Notes: a model not told the origin generated them from the sequence alone. A stretch of DNA of 64,000 bases from Bradyrhizobium sp. Y36 (GCF_002531575.1 NZ_NWTI01000021.1:1-64000); one strand, 5' to 3'; positions 6,529 through 15,736 are shown, numbered from the stretch's first letter. A program made the numbers and translations.

Positions 6529-8880
6529 TCACCATGCCTTGCCCTTCTTGCCCTTACCCTTGCTCTTTCCTTTGGCCTTTTTTCCCTTGCCGGATTTTTG
6601 CGTCGCCGGCTTGCGTTTTTTATCCGGGCTGCGGCCGGGATGGGCCTTGAACGAGGGGCGGCGCTGCGGGTTGGGACGCCCGCGGTCGCGCGGCGCGGTC
6701 TCGCTCGCCGACCCCAGCAGCTCGAAGCGCAGCGCGCCGGCGATGGGAGCGGCTTCGATCAGGCGGACGTCGACGACGTCGCCGAGCTGATACATCGTGC
6801 GGCTGCGCGTGCCGACGAGGGCGTGCCGGCCCTCGTCATAGTTGAAATATTCCGTGCCGAGGGATCGGATCGGGATCAGGCCGTCGGCGCCGGTCTCGGA
6901 GAGCTTGACGAACAGGCCGGCACGGGTGACGCCGGAGACGCGGCCCTGGAAGCTCGCGCCGATGCGATCGGCGAGGTGATGGGCGATCAGCCGGTCCACG
7001 GTCTCGCGTTCCGCCTTCATCGCGCGCCGCTCGGTCAGCGAGATGTGCGCGGCGACTTCGCTCAGGGTTTCCGGCGTCTCACTGTCGGGCAGGGCGCCTT
7101 CGCCGAGCCCGAGCGCGCGGACCAGCGCGCGGTGCACGACGAGGTCGGCATAGCGGCGGATCGGCGAGGTGAAATGGGCGTAGCGGCGCAGGTTCAGGCC
7201 GAAGTGCCCGTAGTTCTCGGCAGAATATTCCGCCTGCGCCTGGGCGCGCAGCACCACCTCGGACACCAGCGGGTAATAGTCATGGCCTTCGAGCTGGGCC
7301 AGCACGCGATTGAACAGCGTCGGGCGCAGCGCGCCGGATTTGGCGAAGGGAACGTCGAGCGTTTCCAGGAACTCGGAGAGCGCATGGACCTTTTCCAGCG
7401 TCGGCTCGTCATGTACGCGGTAGATCAGCGGGAGCGACTTCTTCTCCAGCATCTCGGCTGCCGCGACATTGGCGAGGATCATGAATTCCTCGATCAGCTT
7501 GTGCGCGTCGAGTCTTTCAGGGACCACGACACGATCGACCGTGCCGTCGCTCTTCAGGAGGATCTTGCGCTCCGGCAGATCGAGATTGAGCGGATCGCGC
7601 TCGTCGCGCGCGCGCTTGGCGCAGGCATAGGCGGCGTAGAGGGGTTTGAGGATTGGATCGAGCAGGGGACCGGTGGTGTCATCGGGCCGTCCGTCGATCG
7701 CGGCCTGCGCCTGCGCGTAGCTCAATTTTGCGGCCGAGCGCATCAGGATGCGGTGGAACGTGTGCGAGCGCTTGCGGCCGTCGGGGCCGAGCACCATGCG
7801 CACCGCGAGTGCGCCGCGCGGCTCGCCAGGCACCAGCGAGCAGAGATTGTTGGAGATGCGCTCGGGCAGCATCGGCACGACGCGGTCGGGGAAGTAGACC
7901 GAGTTGCCACGATCGAGCGCGTCGCGGTCGAGCGCGGTGCCCGGTCGCACGTAGAAGCTGACGTCGGCAATGGCGACGTTGACGATGAAGCCGCCCTTGT
8001 TGTTCGGATCATCGTCCGCTTGCGCGTGCACCGCGTCGTCATGATCCTTGGCGTCGGGCGGATCGATGGTGAGAAGGGGCACGTCGCGCCAGTCCTCGCG
8101 GCCCTTCAGGTTCGCAGGCTCGGCGGCTTCCGCCTCGCGCTCGGCGGCGGGGGAGAATTGCAGCGGAATCTCGTGGGCGTAGATCGCGATCAGGCTGATC
8201 GCCTTTTCGCTCTTGACCGAGCCGAGCTTCTCCTTCACGCGGCCTGAGGCGAGGCCAAAGCTGCGCGTGCGGACGATGTCGACGCTGACGAGATCGCCAT
8301 CCTGCGCGCCCTTGGTGTCGGCAGCGGCGATGTTGAGCTCGCGGTCCGCCATCTTCTTGTCGACGGGCACGAGACGTCCGCCGCCTTCGGGAAGCTCGCG
8401 GAATACGCCGAGGATGCGGCTCTTGGCCTTGTCGAACACCTTGATGACGCGGCCGCGATATTGCGGCCCTTCGGCCTCGTTGGTCGGCTCGAGGCGCAAC
8501 AGCGCGCGGTCGCCGACGCCGGCAGCGGTGCCGGGCTTGGGCCGGCGCGGCATCTCGATGATGATCTTGGGCGGCTCGCCGTTCTCGACCTCGTCCCATT
8601 CGGTGGGGGAGGCGATCAGCTCGCCGTCGCGGTCACGGCCGGTGATGTCGGCGACCAGGGTCGGCGGCAGCGCGTCCGGCTCGGAGACCTTGTGGCGCTT
8701 CTTCTTGATGGTGCCGTCGTCGGCGAGCTCGCGCAGCATGCGCTTGAGCTCGATGCGATCGGCGTTCTTCAGGCCGAACTCGCGCGCAATTTCGCGGGTC
8801 CCGACCTTTCCGGGATTTGCCTTGATGAAGGCGACGATGGCTTGCCGGTCGGGAAAGCCACGGTCATTCTTGCGTTTCAC
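6529..8880 (-). CDS. rnr: Ribonuclease R
   Basis: A 783-residue 3'-5' exoribonuclease. In order it shows an N-terminal helix-turn-helix-like region (GTREIAREFGL), cold-shock OB folds, the RNB catalytic domain with the acidic metal-binding cluster IDPPDAKDHDDAV, an S1 domain (GRVSGVTRAGLFVKLSETGADGLIP), and a Lys/Gly/Arg-rich tail typical of RNase R. It degrades structured RNA and acts with SmpB/tmRNA in quality control; smpB is at 46458 in this window. The start is GTG with GAGGTTAA upstream. It lies 20 bp after topA and overlaps the DUF983 gene start, so an operon is likely. Confidence 0.95.
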   Translation of the reverse strand: MKRKNDRGFPDRQAIVAFIKANPGKVGTREIAREFGLKNADRIELKRMLRELADDGTIKKKRHKVSEPDALPPTLVADITGRDRDGELIASPTEWDEVENGEPPKIIIEMPRRPKPGTAAGVGDRALLRLEPTNEAEGPQYRGRVIKVFDKAKSRILGVFRELPEGGGRLVPVDKKMADRELNIAAADTKGAQDGDLVSVDIVRTRSFGLASGRVKEKLGSVKSEKAISLIAIYAHEIPLQFSPAAEREAEAAEPANLKGREDWRDVPLLTIDPPDAKDHDDAVHAQADDDPNNKGGFIVNVAIADVSFYVRPGTALDRDALDRGNSVYFPDRVVPMLPERISNNLCSLVPGEPRGALAVRMVLGPDGRKRSHTFHRILMRSAAKLSYAQAQAAIDGRPDDTTGPLLDPILKPLYAAYACAKRARDERDPLNLDLPERKILLKSDGTVDRVVVPERLDAHKLIEEFMILANVAAAEMLEKKSLPLIYRVHDEPTLEKVHALSEFLETLDVPFAKSGALRPTLFNRVLAQLEGHDYYPLVSEVVLRAQAQAEYSAENYGHFGLNLRRYAHFTSPIRRYADLVVHRALVRALGLGEGALPDSETPETLSEVAAHISLTERRAMKAERETVDRLIAHHLADRIGASFQGRVSGVTRAGLFVKLSETGADGLIPIRSLGTEYFNYDEGRHALVGTRSRTMYQLGDVVDVRLIEAAPIAGALRFELLGSASETAPRDRGRPNPQRRPSFKAHPGRSPDKKRKPATQKSGKGKKAKGKSKGKGKKGKAW

Positions 8881-8900
8881 TTAACCTCTAATTCTTGATC

Positions 8901-11639
8901 TCAAGTCTTGCCGGCACTCTTCTTGGCCGGAGCCTTGGTGGCGGCGGACTTGGTCGGCGACGTCTTCGCCGTCGATGCCACGCCGGCGCGCGCCTTGCTG
9001 GTGGATTCGGATTTGGTTTTGGCCGCGGCTTTCTTCGCGGCCGGTTTCTTCGGCTTCGGCGCGGCGTCATCGCCGTCCGCAACCTTCTTCGTCTTGGCGG
9101 GTTTGGCCGCCTTCTTCGCCTTGGTCTTGCCGCCGCCCTTGGCCGCGCGCTCGTCGATCAGCGCGATCGCCTGCGCGAGCGTCACCGTGTCCTTTTCGAA
9201 CTCGGCTGGAATCGTCGCGTTGACGCCGCCCGCGGTGACATAGGCGCCGTAGCGGCCGCTCTTCACGGTGACGGTGCCGAGCGTGGGATGATCGCCGATC
9301 GCCTTGCCGGGATCGGCGCCGAAGCGGCGGCTCGGGCCCTTGGCGACCTTTTCCGCGATCAGCGTGACTGCGCGATTGAGGCCGATGTCGAACACTTCGT
9401 CGCCGGTCTCTAGGCTGGCATAGGTCTTCTCGTGCTTCACGAACGGCCCGAAGCGGCCGAGGCCCGCGGTGATGGGCTGGCCGGTTTCCGGATGCTTGCC
9501 GATCTCGCGCGGCAGCGACAGCAGCTTCAGCGCAAGCTCGAGCTCGACATCGCCGGGCGAGGTGCCCTTCGGGATGCCTGCGCGCTTCGGCTTCTCGCCT
9601 TCCTCGTAATCCTTCTGCTCGCCGAGCTGGATATAGGGCCCGAAGCGGCCCGCCTTGACCCAGACATCGCGGCCCGTCTCAGGGTCCTGGCCGAGCGAAC
9701 GATCAGCGGTCGCCTCGCTGTCGGCGGCGAGCTGGCGGGTATAGCGGCACTCCGGATAGTTCGAGCAGCCGACGAAGGCACCGAACTTGCCGGCCTTCAG
9801 GTTGAGCCGGCCGTTGCCGCAGCTGGGGCACTGCCTGATGTCGCCGCCGTCCGCGCGCGGCGGATAGATGTGCTGGCCCAGCATGTCGTCGAGCACGTCC
9901 AGCACCTGCGCGACGCGCAGATCCTTGATGTCGTCGACGGCGCCGATGAAGCCGGTCCAGAAATCCTTGAGCACCTGCTGCCAGGAGATCTCGTTGTTCG
10001 AGATGCGGTCGAGCTGCTCTTCGAGGCTCGCCGTGAAATCGTATTCGACGTAGCGGGCAAAGAAGCTTTCGAGGAAGGCGACCACGACGCGGCCCTTGTC
10101 CTCGCCGTGCAGACGCTTCTTCTCCAGCTTGACGTAGCCGCGGTCCTTCAGCACCTGGAGGATCGAGGCATAGGTCGACGGACGGCCGATGCCGAGCTCT
10201 TCCATGCGCTTGACCAGCGAAGCCTCGGAGAAGCGCGGCGGCGGCTCGGTGAAATGCTGCGTGACCGACAGCGACTGCCGCTTGAGCGCGTCGTTCGGGC
10301 TCATCGCGGGCAGGCGGCGGGAGTCTTCGTCCTCCTCGTCGTCGCGGCCTTCCTGATAGAGCGCGAGGAAGCCGTCGAACTTGACGACCTGGCCGGTGGC
10401 GCGCAGCTCCAGCGTGCGACCGCCCGCTTTCGCGGTGATGTCGACGGTGGTGCGCTCCAGTTCGGCGGATTCCATCTGGCTCGCGATGGTGCGCTTCCAG
10501 ATCAGCTCATAAAGTCGCGCCTGATCGGTATCGAGCTTGCGGCTCATGCTGTCGGGGCGGCGGGACATGTCGGTCGGGCGGATCGCTTCGTGCGCTTCCT
10601 GGGCGTTCTTGGCCTTGGCCTGGTACTGGCGCGGCGCTTCCGGCACATAGGCGTTGCCGTAATCCTCGCCGATCACCTTGCGCGCCTGGGTGATCGCCTC
10701 CGGGGCGATCTGCACGCCGTCGGTCCGCATATAAGTAATGAGTCCGGTGGTCTCGCCGCCGATGTCGATGCCTTCATAGAGGCGCTGGGCGATTCGCATG
10801 GTGTGCGCCGGTGCAAAGCCGTATTTGCGGCTGGCTTCCTGCTGCAGCGTCGAGGTGGTGAAGGGGGCTTGCGGATTGCGCCGGGCCGGTTTTGCGTCCA
10901 CCGCGGTGACCGCATAGGCGGCCACTTCCAGCGCCTTCTTGAAGTCTTCGGCTTCCGCGCCGGTTCCAATATCGAGGCGCTGGATCTTCTTGCCGTCGGC
11001 GCCGACGAGGCGGGCCTCGAACGCATCGCCGCGCGGGGTCAGCAGGGTCGCGATCAGCGACCAATATTCCCGCGGCACGAATTTCTCGATCTCGAGCTCG
11101 CGGTCGCAGACGAGGCGCAGTGCCACCGACTGCACGCGACCGGCCGAGCGGGCGCCCGGCAGCTTGCGCCACAGCACGGGGGAGAGGGTGAAGCCGACGA
11201 GATAGTCCAGCGCGCGGCGCGCCATATAGGCGTCGACCAGCGCGCCGTCGATCTCGCGCGGATGCTTCATCGCGTCCGTGACGGCCTGCTTGGTGATGGC
11301 GTTGAACACCACGCGCTCGATCTTCTGATCCTTCAGCGCGCGCTTCTCCTTCATCACCTCCAGCACGTGCCAGGAGATGGCCTCGCCCTCGCGATCAGGG
11401 TCGGTCGCCAGAATCAGGCGGTCGGCACCCTTCAGGGACTTGGCGATATCGTTGAGCCGACTGGCCGCTTTGGGGTCGACCTCCCAGATCATCTTGAAAT
11501 TGGCGTCGGGATCGACGGAGCCGTTCTTCGCCGGGAGGTCGCGGACATGGCCGAACGAGGCCAGAACCTCATAGGACGAGCCCAAATACTTGTTGATCGT
11601 CTTGGCTTTCGCCGGCGACTCCACAATGACGATATTCAT
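8901..11639 (-). CDS. topA: DNA topoisomerase I
   Basis: The 912-residue enzyme starts MNIVIVESPAKAKTI at the ATG at 11639, the conserved Toprim start. Toprim residues continue in ATDPDREGEAISWH. The active-site tyrosine lies in LITYMRTDG. One four-cysteine zinc finger follows (CPSCGNGRLNLKAGKFGAFVGC...C), then several topoisomerase C-terminal repeats (GRFGPYIQLG, GRFGPFVKH, GRYGAYVTAG). A long Lys/Ala-rich basic tail of about 90 residues ends the protein. It relaxes negative supercoils. It heads the topA-rnr-DUF983-Nudix run. The region 11640-11865 upstream holds the promoter area. Confidence 0.96.
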   Translation of the reverse strand: MNIVIVESPAKAKTINKYLGSSYEVLASFGHVRDLPAKNGSVDPDANFKMIWEVDPKAASRLNDIAKSLKGADRLILATDPDREGEAISWHVLEVMKEKRALKDQKIERVVFNAITKQAVTDAMKHPREIDGALVDAYMARRALDYLVGFTLSPVLWRKLPGARSAGRVQSVALRLVCDRELEIEKFVPREYWSLIATLLTPRGDAFEARLVGADGKKIQRLDIGTGAEAEDFKKALEVAAYAVTAVDAKPARRNPQAPFTTSTLQQEASRKYGFAPAHTMRIAQRLYEGIDIGGETTGLITYMRTDGVQIAPEAITQARKVIGEDYGNAYVPEAPRQYQAKAKNAQEAHEAIRPTDMSRRPDSMSRKLDTDQARLYELIWKRTIASQMESAELERTTVDITAKAGGRTLELRATGQVVKFDGFLALYQEGRDDEEDEDSRRLPAMSPNDALKRQSLSVTQHFTEPPPRFSEASLVKRMEELGIGRPSTYASILQVLKDRGYVKLEKKRLHGEDKGRVVVAFLESFFARYVEYDFTASLEEQLDRISNNEISWQQVLKDFWTGFIGAVDDIKDLRVAQVLDVLDDMLGQHIYPPRADGGDIRQCPSCGNGRLNLKAGKFGAFVGCSNYPECRYTRQLAADSEATADRSLGQDPETGRDVWVKAGRFGPYIQLGEQKDYEEGEKPKRAGIPKGTSPGDVELELALKLLSLPREIGKHPETGQPITAGLGRFGPFVKHEKTYASLETGDEVFDIGLNRAVTLIAEKVAKGPSRRFGADPGKAIGDHPTLGTVTVKSGRYGAYVTAGGVNATIPAEFEKDTVTLAQAIALIDERAAKGGGKTKAKKAAKPAKTKKVADGDDAAPKPKKPAAKKAAAKTKSESTSKARAGVASTAKTSPTKSAATKAPAKKSAGKT

Positions 11640-11865
11640 GTAGTTCCAGTAACTTACGGGAAAATTTGGGGCCGAAAACGAAAGGACTCGGGTCGGCCGT
11701 TTCGCCCCGAACATGGGTGGTGAGGCCTCCGCTGTCAAATCGAGGGCTGTTGAAAGCCCTTTGAATGGGAAAAGTTTCATATCGAGAAAGTTGCAAAATA
11801 CCACCTTGGAGTTGCGATCGCGATGGGCGTAATGTTTCTGCGGGGCATGGATTCGGGGTGGGCTG

Positions 11866-12105
11866 GTGACTAAGCCAGGAAAGAAACGGGCGCGCGCCAC
11901 ATCAGGCGCGCCAGGAGGCTCGCGTCACGAGGAACCGGGGGAGGGTGGCGTAGACGAGGCCGTCGCCTTCATCGCCGAGCAGGTCGGTGCGTTGCGCAAG
12001 CTGGCCGAGCGTCACAAGCTCGATGTCCTGCATTATCTCCTGGGCATGACCAAGCTGGAGGCCGACGAACATTTGAGGCTGCGCAGCAAGCGCAAGCTGT
12101 CGTGA
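11866..12105 (+). CDS. Conserved small hypothetical protein
   Basis: A 79-residue protein starting at a GTG behind a GGGGTGGG-rich region, divergent from topA. The first 30 residues are basic and low-complexity; the rest (VAFIAEQVGALRKLAERHKLDVLHYLLGMTKLEADEHL) is predicted helical with a leucine-rich face. I believe similar short proteins occur in related rhizobia, but I know no function. Confidence 0.55.
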   Translation: MTKPGKKRARATSGAPGGSRHEEPGEGGVDEAVAFIAEQVGALRKLAERHKLDVLHYLLGMTKLEADEHLRLRSKRKLS

Positions 12106-12174
12106 GGGGCGTGATGCAGCGGAGCCGTCAACCTTCGAGGCTCGCCGAAGAGGCGAGCGCCTCGGGGACTGAGG

Positions 12175-12723
12175 CTAGCGGCCTGCCATTCTGGCCAATC
12201 GCTGGCCGAGATATTCGGCCGTGCTGAGGTCGCTCTGTGGCAATGCGCCGTTCACCAAATGTGTTGCGAGGCCAAGCTGGCTGCCCAACCGATTGCGGCC
12301 GCCCGGATCCTCGCCTCCTGGAATGTCGAGCCCGCACCAGAGCATGCCGTGCTGTGCAGCCAGGATCGTAAAGTAGGTCAGCGTGTGGAGTTGATCGCCG
12401 CTGGCGCAGGCGCCGGTGGTGAATCCGGCTGCGATCTTGTTGGCCCATTGCTGCCGGGTCCACCGGTCGCTTGAGGCATCCGCGAAGGCTTTGAATTGCG
12501 CCGCGGGGCCGCCCATATAGGTCGGGCTGCCGAATGCAACCGCGTCGGCGCGGTCGATCGCTTCCAATATGCTCTCATTCCGGAATCGGCCCGACACGAT
12601 ATCGTCGCCTGTGATGCGACAAAGGGCAACGTGCGCTGTGCCGTCAGCTCCGCGCGCTACCGCATGCGCCAGCGTCTCAGTGGCGCCGGAGATGGAAAAA
12701 TAGATGATGGCGAGCAGGGGCAT
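12175..12723 (-). CDS. Flavodoxin-like NAD(P)H-quinone reductase family protein
   Basis: The 182-residue protein begins LLAIIYFSISGATETLAHAV, an FMN phosphate-binding loop. It continues with DAVAFGSPTYMGGPAAQFKAF, the second flavin loop of the WrbA/flavodoxin-like group. Such proteins reduce quinones by two electrons or carry electrons. It is separated from the HxlR gene by about 105 bp and runs in the same direction, so it may be co-regulated with the HxlR/SDR pair. Family is clear; substrate is not. Confidence 0.75.
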   Translation of the reverse strand: MPLLAIIYFSISGATETLAHAVARGADGTAHVALCRITGDDIVSGRFRNESILEAIDRADAVAFGSPTYMGGPAAQFKAFADASSDRWTRQQWANKIAAGFTTGACASGDQLHTLTYFTILAAQHGMLWCGLDIPGGEDPGGRNRLGSQLGLATHLVNGALPQSDLSTAEYLGQRLARMAGR

Positions 12724-12828
12724 GGTGATGCCGCTTTGAGAGACTTACCATCTTTGACGCCGTCTCTATTTTGCACAAGTCCCCCAGCGCGTCCTTGCGA
12801 GCACAGCGGGGGAGGCGGTGCGCGGCAA

Positions 12829-13296
12829 TCACGCCGAGCGCCGCCGCGGCGCCGGCCGCGGCTTCACCATCGTCTCCGCCGGCGTGAGCAGCCGTCCGTC
12901 TGCGGCGCGCAGTTCGAGCTTCTTCACCGGACGGCCTTTTTCGCGATCCACCAAAACGGTCGCGATCTCCTCCGGGCGATCGTCGAACTCCTCGCTCCAT
13001 TGCCGCAGCGCCACCAGGATCGGGAAAGTGCCGCGGCCCTTCGGCGTCAGCACATATTCCTGATAGGCGCTGCCGTCGGAGGCGGGCGCGGTTGCCAGAA
13101 TGCCGTGATCGACCAGCGCGCGCAGTCGCACTGCCAAGATGTTCCTGGCCATGCCGAGCTTGTTCTGAAACTCGCCGAAGCGGCGCAGTCCAAACAGCGC
13201 CTCGCGGATGATCAGCAGCGACCACCAGTCGCCGAGCGCGTCCAGCGACCTTGCGATCGGGCAGGCATCGCCCTCGAAGCTCGTTCGTTTCACCAT
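12829..13296 (-). CDS. HxlR-family transcriptional regulator
   Basis: The start chosen is MVKRTSFEGDACPIARSLD at 13296, the usual beginning of HxlR proteins; in-frame starts reach up to 13404 but run into the promoter. The 155-residue product has the winged-helix pattern ALGDWWSLLIIREALFGLRRFGEFQNKLGMARNILAVRLRALV with a near N-terminal cysteine (DACPIA), which in this family often senses thiol-reactive or quinone stress. It is divergent from a short-chain dehydrogenase. The two probably share the palindromic region 13353-13405. Confidence 0.85.
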   Translation of the reverse strand: MVKRTSFEGDACPIARSLDALGDWWSLLIIREALFGLRRFGEFQNKLGMARNILAVRLRALVDHGILATAPASDGSAYQEYVLTPKGRGTFPILVALRQWSEEFDDRPEEIATVLVDREKGRPVKKLELRAADGRLLTPAETMVKPRPAPRRRSA

Positions 13297-13352
13297 CGTC
13301 GTCTGTCCCATTCGCGTTCGCACGATTGCCGGGCCGATCACGCGCTTGTGTG

Positions 13353-13405
13353 GTTGCATCATAAAACCGAATGCCCTAGATGGCAATCTAGTTTCATAAT
13401 GCAAC
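13353..13405. promoter_or_regulatory. Candidate HxlR operator between divergent genes
   Basis: Two overlapping dyads lie here. An outer pair of 15-base arms (13353-13367 GTTGCATCATAAAAC, 13391-13405 GTTTCATAATGCAAC) pairs at 13 of 15 positions. An inner perfect CTAGAT-GGCA-ATCTAG lies at 13376-13391. They occupy the gap between the HxlR and SDR starts, where an autoregulated divergent operator is expected. Confidence 0.5.
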
Positions 13406-13419
13406 TACTGGAGGCGAGC

Positions 13420-14193
13420 GTGAGACTGACAGACAAGACGGCCCTGATCACCGGCGGCAACAGCGGCATCGGGCTTGCGACGGCAAAGCTCTTCGTGGCG
13501 GAAGGCGCCAGGGTGGTGATCACCGGGCGCAACAAGGAGACGCTGGCGGCGGCCGCACAGGAGCTGGGGCCGAATGCGCTCGCATTGCCTGCCGATGCGA
13601 CCGACATCGCGGCGACGGAAGCTGCGATCAGGCAGGGCGCGGAAAAATTCGGCAAGTTCGACATCGTGTTCGCCAATGCCGGCATCGCCGGCGGCACGCC
13701 GCTCGGCTCGGCCGCGCTCGAGGTCTTCGAGAAGGTCATCAGCACCAACCTGACGGGCGTGTTCTTCACGGTGCAATCGGCGCTGCCTTATCTCAACGAC
13801 AATGCCTCGATCATCCTCAACGGCTCGGTGATCTCGGTGCTCGGCATTCCCGGTTATTCCGCCTACGGTGCCGCGAAGGCCGGCGTGCGGGCGATGGCGC
13901 GGATCATGGCCTCGGAGCTGTCGCCGCGCGGCATCCGCGTCAACGTCGTTGCGCCCGGTGCGATCCGCACGCCGATCTGGGGACCTGCGACCGCAACGCC
14001 GGAAGCGGAGAAGGCCTTCGAGAAGCGGATCGCGCTGTCGACGCCGCTGGGGCGGATCGGCGAAACCGACCACGTTGCGAAGACGGTGCTGTTCCTTGCC
14101 TCCGATGATTCCGCACATGTGCAGGGCCAGGAGATCTTCGTCGACGGCGGCGCGGTGGCCTCGCCGAGCGGCGCGCCGATCTATCGCGGTTGA
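13420..14193 (+). CDS. Short-chain dehydrogenase/reductase
   Basis: The GTG at 13420 has GGAGG seven bases upstream and starts VRLTDKTALITGG; an ATG at 13399 lies inside the operator and lacks a site. The 257-residue protein has the classical SDR elements TGGNSGIG (cofactor loop), NAG (strand 4), catalytic Ser in NGSVIS, and YGAAK (catalytic Tyr and Lys). It ends with the usual QGQEIFVDGG segment. The RNKE region after strand 2 suggests NADPH use. It is divergent from an HxlR regulator and is probably induced by the compound it reduces. Confidence 0.88.
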   Translation: MRLTDKTALITGGNSGIGLATAKLFVAEGARVVITGRNKETLAAAAQELGPNALALPADATDIAATEAAIRQGAEKFGKFDIVFANAGIAGGTPLGSAALEVFEKVISTNLTGVFFTVQSALPYLNDNASIILNGSVISVLGIPGYSAYGAAKAGVRAMARIMASELSPRGIRVNVVAPGAIRTPIWGPATATPEAEKAFEKRIALSTPLGRIGETDHVAKTVLFLASDDSAHVQGQEIFVDGGAVASPSGAPIYRG

Positions 14194-14368
14194 TGAAATG
14201 ACCTGAAAATTGAATCTGTCGGCGCGGCGAGGTTGGTTGCGCCGGCGGGTTCCCTCAGCTCCGGAGATGTATTTCCTGAACCTTTGCGTGAGGCGTTGAA
14301 CCTTCGCTTGCGCTGCAAAGACATTTTTACGGGCAGGGGTCACAAGACTCATTTTCAGGGAGCCCGTG

Positions 14369-14551
14369 ATGCCAAAGGCAGCTCGCATTTTTCCGTCGAT
14401 TTCAGCACCGCGTATTTACAGCGAACGTTCCGCCATTCCCGCCAAACGCTCCGACATGTCCGAGTTCATCGGGGTGGCGCTTTTCGCCGGCATCGGCCTG
14501 TTCATTTCGCTGGTCGCCGTCATCCTCGGCATTCAGGGCGCCTGGTTTTAG
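14369..14551 (+). CDS. Small single-span membrane protein, hypothetical
   Basis: The ATG at 14369 has AGGGAG six bases upstream; a GTG three bases earlier is the alternative. The 60-residue product has a basic N-terminal half and one long hydrophobic helix at the C-terminus (FIGVALFAGIGLFISLVAVILGI). I recognise no family. A shorter start at MSEFIGV is possible. Confidence 0.5.
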   Translation: MPKAARIFPSISAPRIYSERSAIPAKRSDMSEFIGVALFAGIGLFISLVAVILGIQGAWF

Positions 14552-14609
14552 CCAGATCGACCTGCCAGCCGCGGCCGGAATCCGGCTGCGGCTGTTGTCA
14601 GCGTGAGGC

Positions 14610-15218
14610 TCAGGCCGCGCGCAGGCTGGTGGCCGACTGAAGCGCACCTGCGATCGCCTTTTCGCGGTGCTCGGGCCCGACCTGGATGCCGTCTGCGGAG
14701 ATGAATTCGGGATTGGTGATGCCGATGAAGCCGAACACCCAGCGCAGATAGGTTTCGAGATGCTCGCCGGCCGCGTATGGCGACTCCGCGCCGTAATAGC
14801 CGCCACGCGAGATCGCCACGATCACACGCTTGCCGCCGGCGAGCCCCTCGGGCCCGGTCGCGCCGTATTTGAAAGTCTTCCCCGCCACCAGGATGCGGTC
14901 GATCCAGGCCTTGAGCTGGCTCGGGATGGTGAAATTATACATGGGCGCGCCGATGACGACGGCGTCGGCATCGAGAAACTCGGTCAGCACGGCCGCGCTC
15001 GCGGCAAGGTCAGGTCCGAGCTCCGCGGGCGCGGGCGTGCCTTGGGCGGCGGCGAGGTGCGAGCCCGAGAGGTGCGCGAGCGGCGTCTGGGTCAGATCGC
15101 GGTAGACGATTTCGAGCGAGGGGGTCGCCTGGCGGAGCCGGTCGACGATGGCGGCGGAGACCTGCCGGGAGACGGAGTGGGGGCCGAGCACGCTGGAGTC
15201 GATATGGAGGAGTTTCAT
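14610..15218 (-). CDS. azoR: FMN-dependent NADH-azoreductase
   Basis: The 202-residue protein begins MKLLHIDSSVLGPHSVSRQVS and contains GAPMYNFTIPSQLKAWIDRI and GKTFKYGATGPEGLAGGK, all hallmarks of AzoR. The enzyme is a homodimeric FMN flavoprotein that reduces quinones and azo compounds with NADH. It is divergent from a second HxlR-type regulator at 15302, a common arrangement for electrophile-responsive azoreductases, and a dyad sits next to its start codon. Confidence 0.92.
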   Translation of the reverse strand: MKLLHIDSSVLGPHSVSRQVSAAIVDRLRQATPSLEIVYRDLTQTPLAHLSGSHLAAAQGTPAPAELGPDLAASAAVLTEFLDADAVVIGAPMYNFTIPSQLKAWIDRILVAGKTFKYGATGPEGLAGGKRVIVAISRGGYYGAESPYAAGEHLETYLRWVFGFIGITNPEFISADGIQVGPEHREKAIAGALQSATSLRAA

Positions 15219-15222
15219 TTGG

Positions 15223-15248
15223 GGTTACCCTGGTATAAGTTTGTAACC
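15223..15248. promoter_or_regulatory. Candidate operator upstream of azoR
   Basis: The half-sites GGTTAC (15223-15228) and GTAACC (15243-15248) form a perfect dyad with a 14-base spacer. It lies between the divergent azoR and HxlR genes, five bases before the azoR start, a position that would block initiation when bound. Confidence 0.45.
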
Positions 15249-15301
15249 AGAGCTACATGAGTGACCATCGAAATCCCCGCAAGAACGCACTTTTTTGAGC
15301 C

Positions 15302-15736
15302 ATGGGCACATTGTTGAAACCTGAGAACACCGGTTTGCCTGCGCCGCCGATGCGAACCCAGAGGCCGGATCCCATGCCGGATCCCAGTCATTCCGACTGC
15401 CGTGGCGTCGCTTCCGTGCTGTCGCGCGTCGGCGACAAGTGGAGCGTGTTCGTGATCATGATGCTCAGCGACGGGCCGAAGCGCTTCAACGAGCTGAAGC
15501 GCATGATCAACGGCATCTCGCAGCGGATGCTGACCTTGACGCTGCGCGGGCTCGAGCGTGACGGGCTCGTCACGCGCACGATCTTTCCGACCATTCCGCC
15601 GCGCGTGGATTACGAGCTGACGGATCTCGGCCGCGGGCTGCAACAACCGGTGAAAGCACTCGGGCAGTGGGCGATCGACCATCTGGCGCAGATCGAGGGG
15701 GCGCGCACGAAGTTCGACCAGCGTAACGACGGCTAG
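15302..15736 (+). CDS. HxlR-family transcriptional regulator
   Basis: A 144-residue winged-helix protein containing CRGVASVLSRVGDKWSVFVIMMLSDGPKRFNELKRMINGISQRMLTLTLRGLE, the HxlR core with an N-terminal cysteine (SDCRG). It is divergent from azoR, so it probably represses azoR and itself until quinones or other electrophiles appear. The first 25 residues are Pro-rich and a later start near 15350 is possible. Its 3' end overlaps dprA by four bases, convergently. Confidence 0.85.
   Translation: MGTLLKPENTGLPAPPMRTQRPDPMPDPSHSDCRGVASVLSRVGDKWSVFVIMMLSDGPKRFNELKRMINGISQRMLTLTLRGLERDGLVTRTIFPTIPPRVDYELTDLGRGLQQPVKALGQWAIDHLAQIEGARTKFDQRNDG

Noticed and set aside
6385..8247. Long open frame antisense to rnr
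   Set aside because: Shadow of a GC-rich gene: Arg/Glu/Gly-rich with no domain or ribosome binding site. rnr on the other strand is unambiguous.
9432..11723. Long open frame antisense to topA
   Set aside because: Same cause; no recognisable motif, and topA is fully supported.
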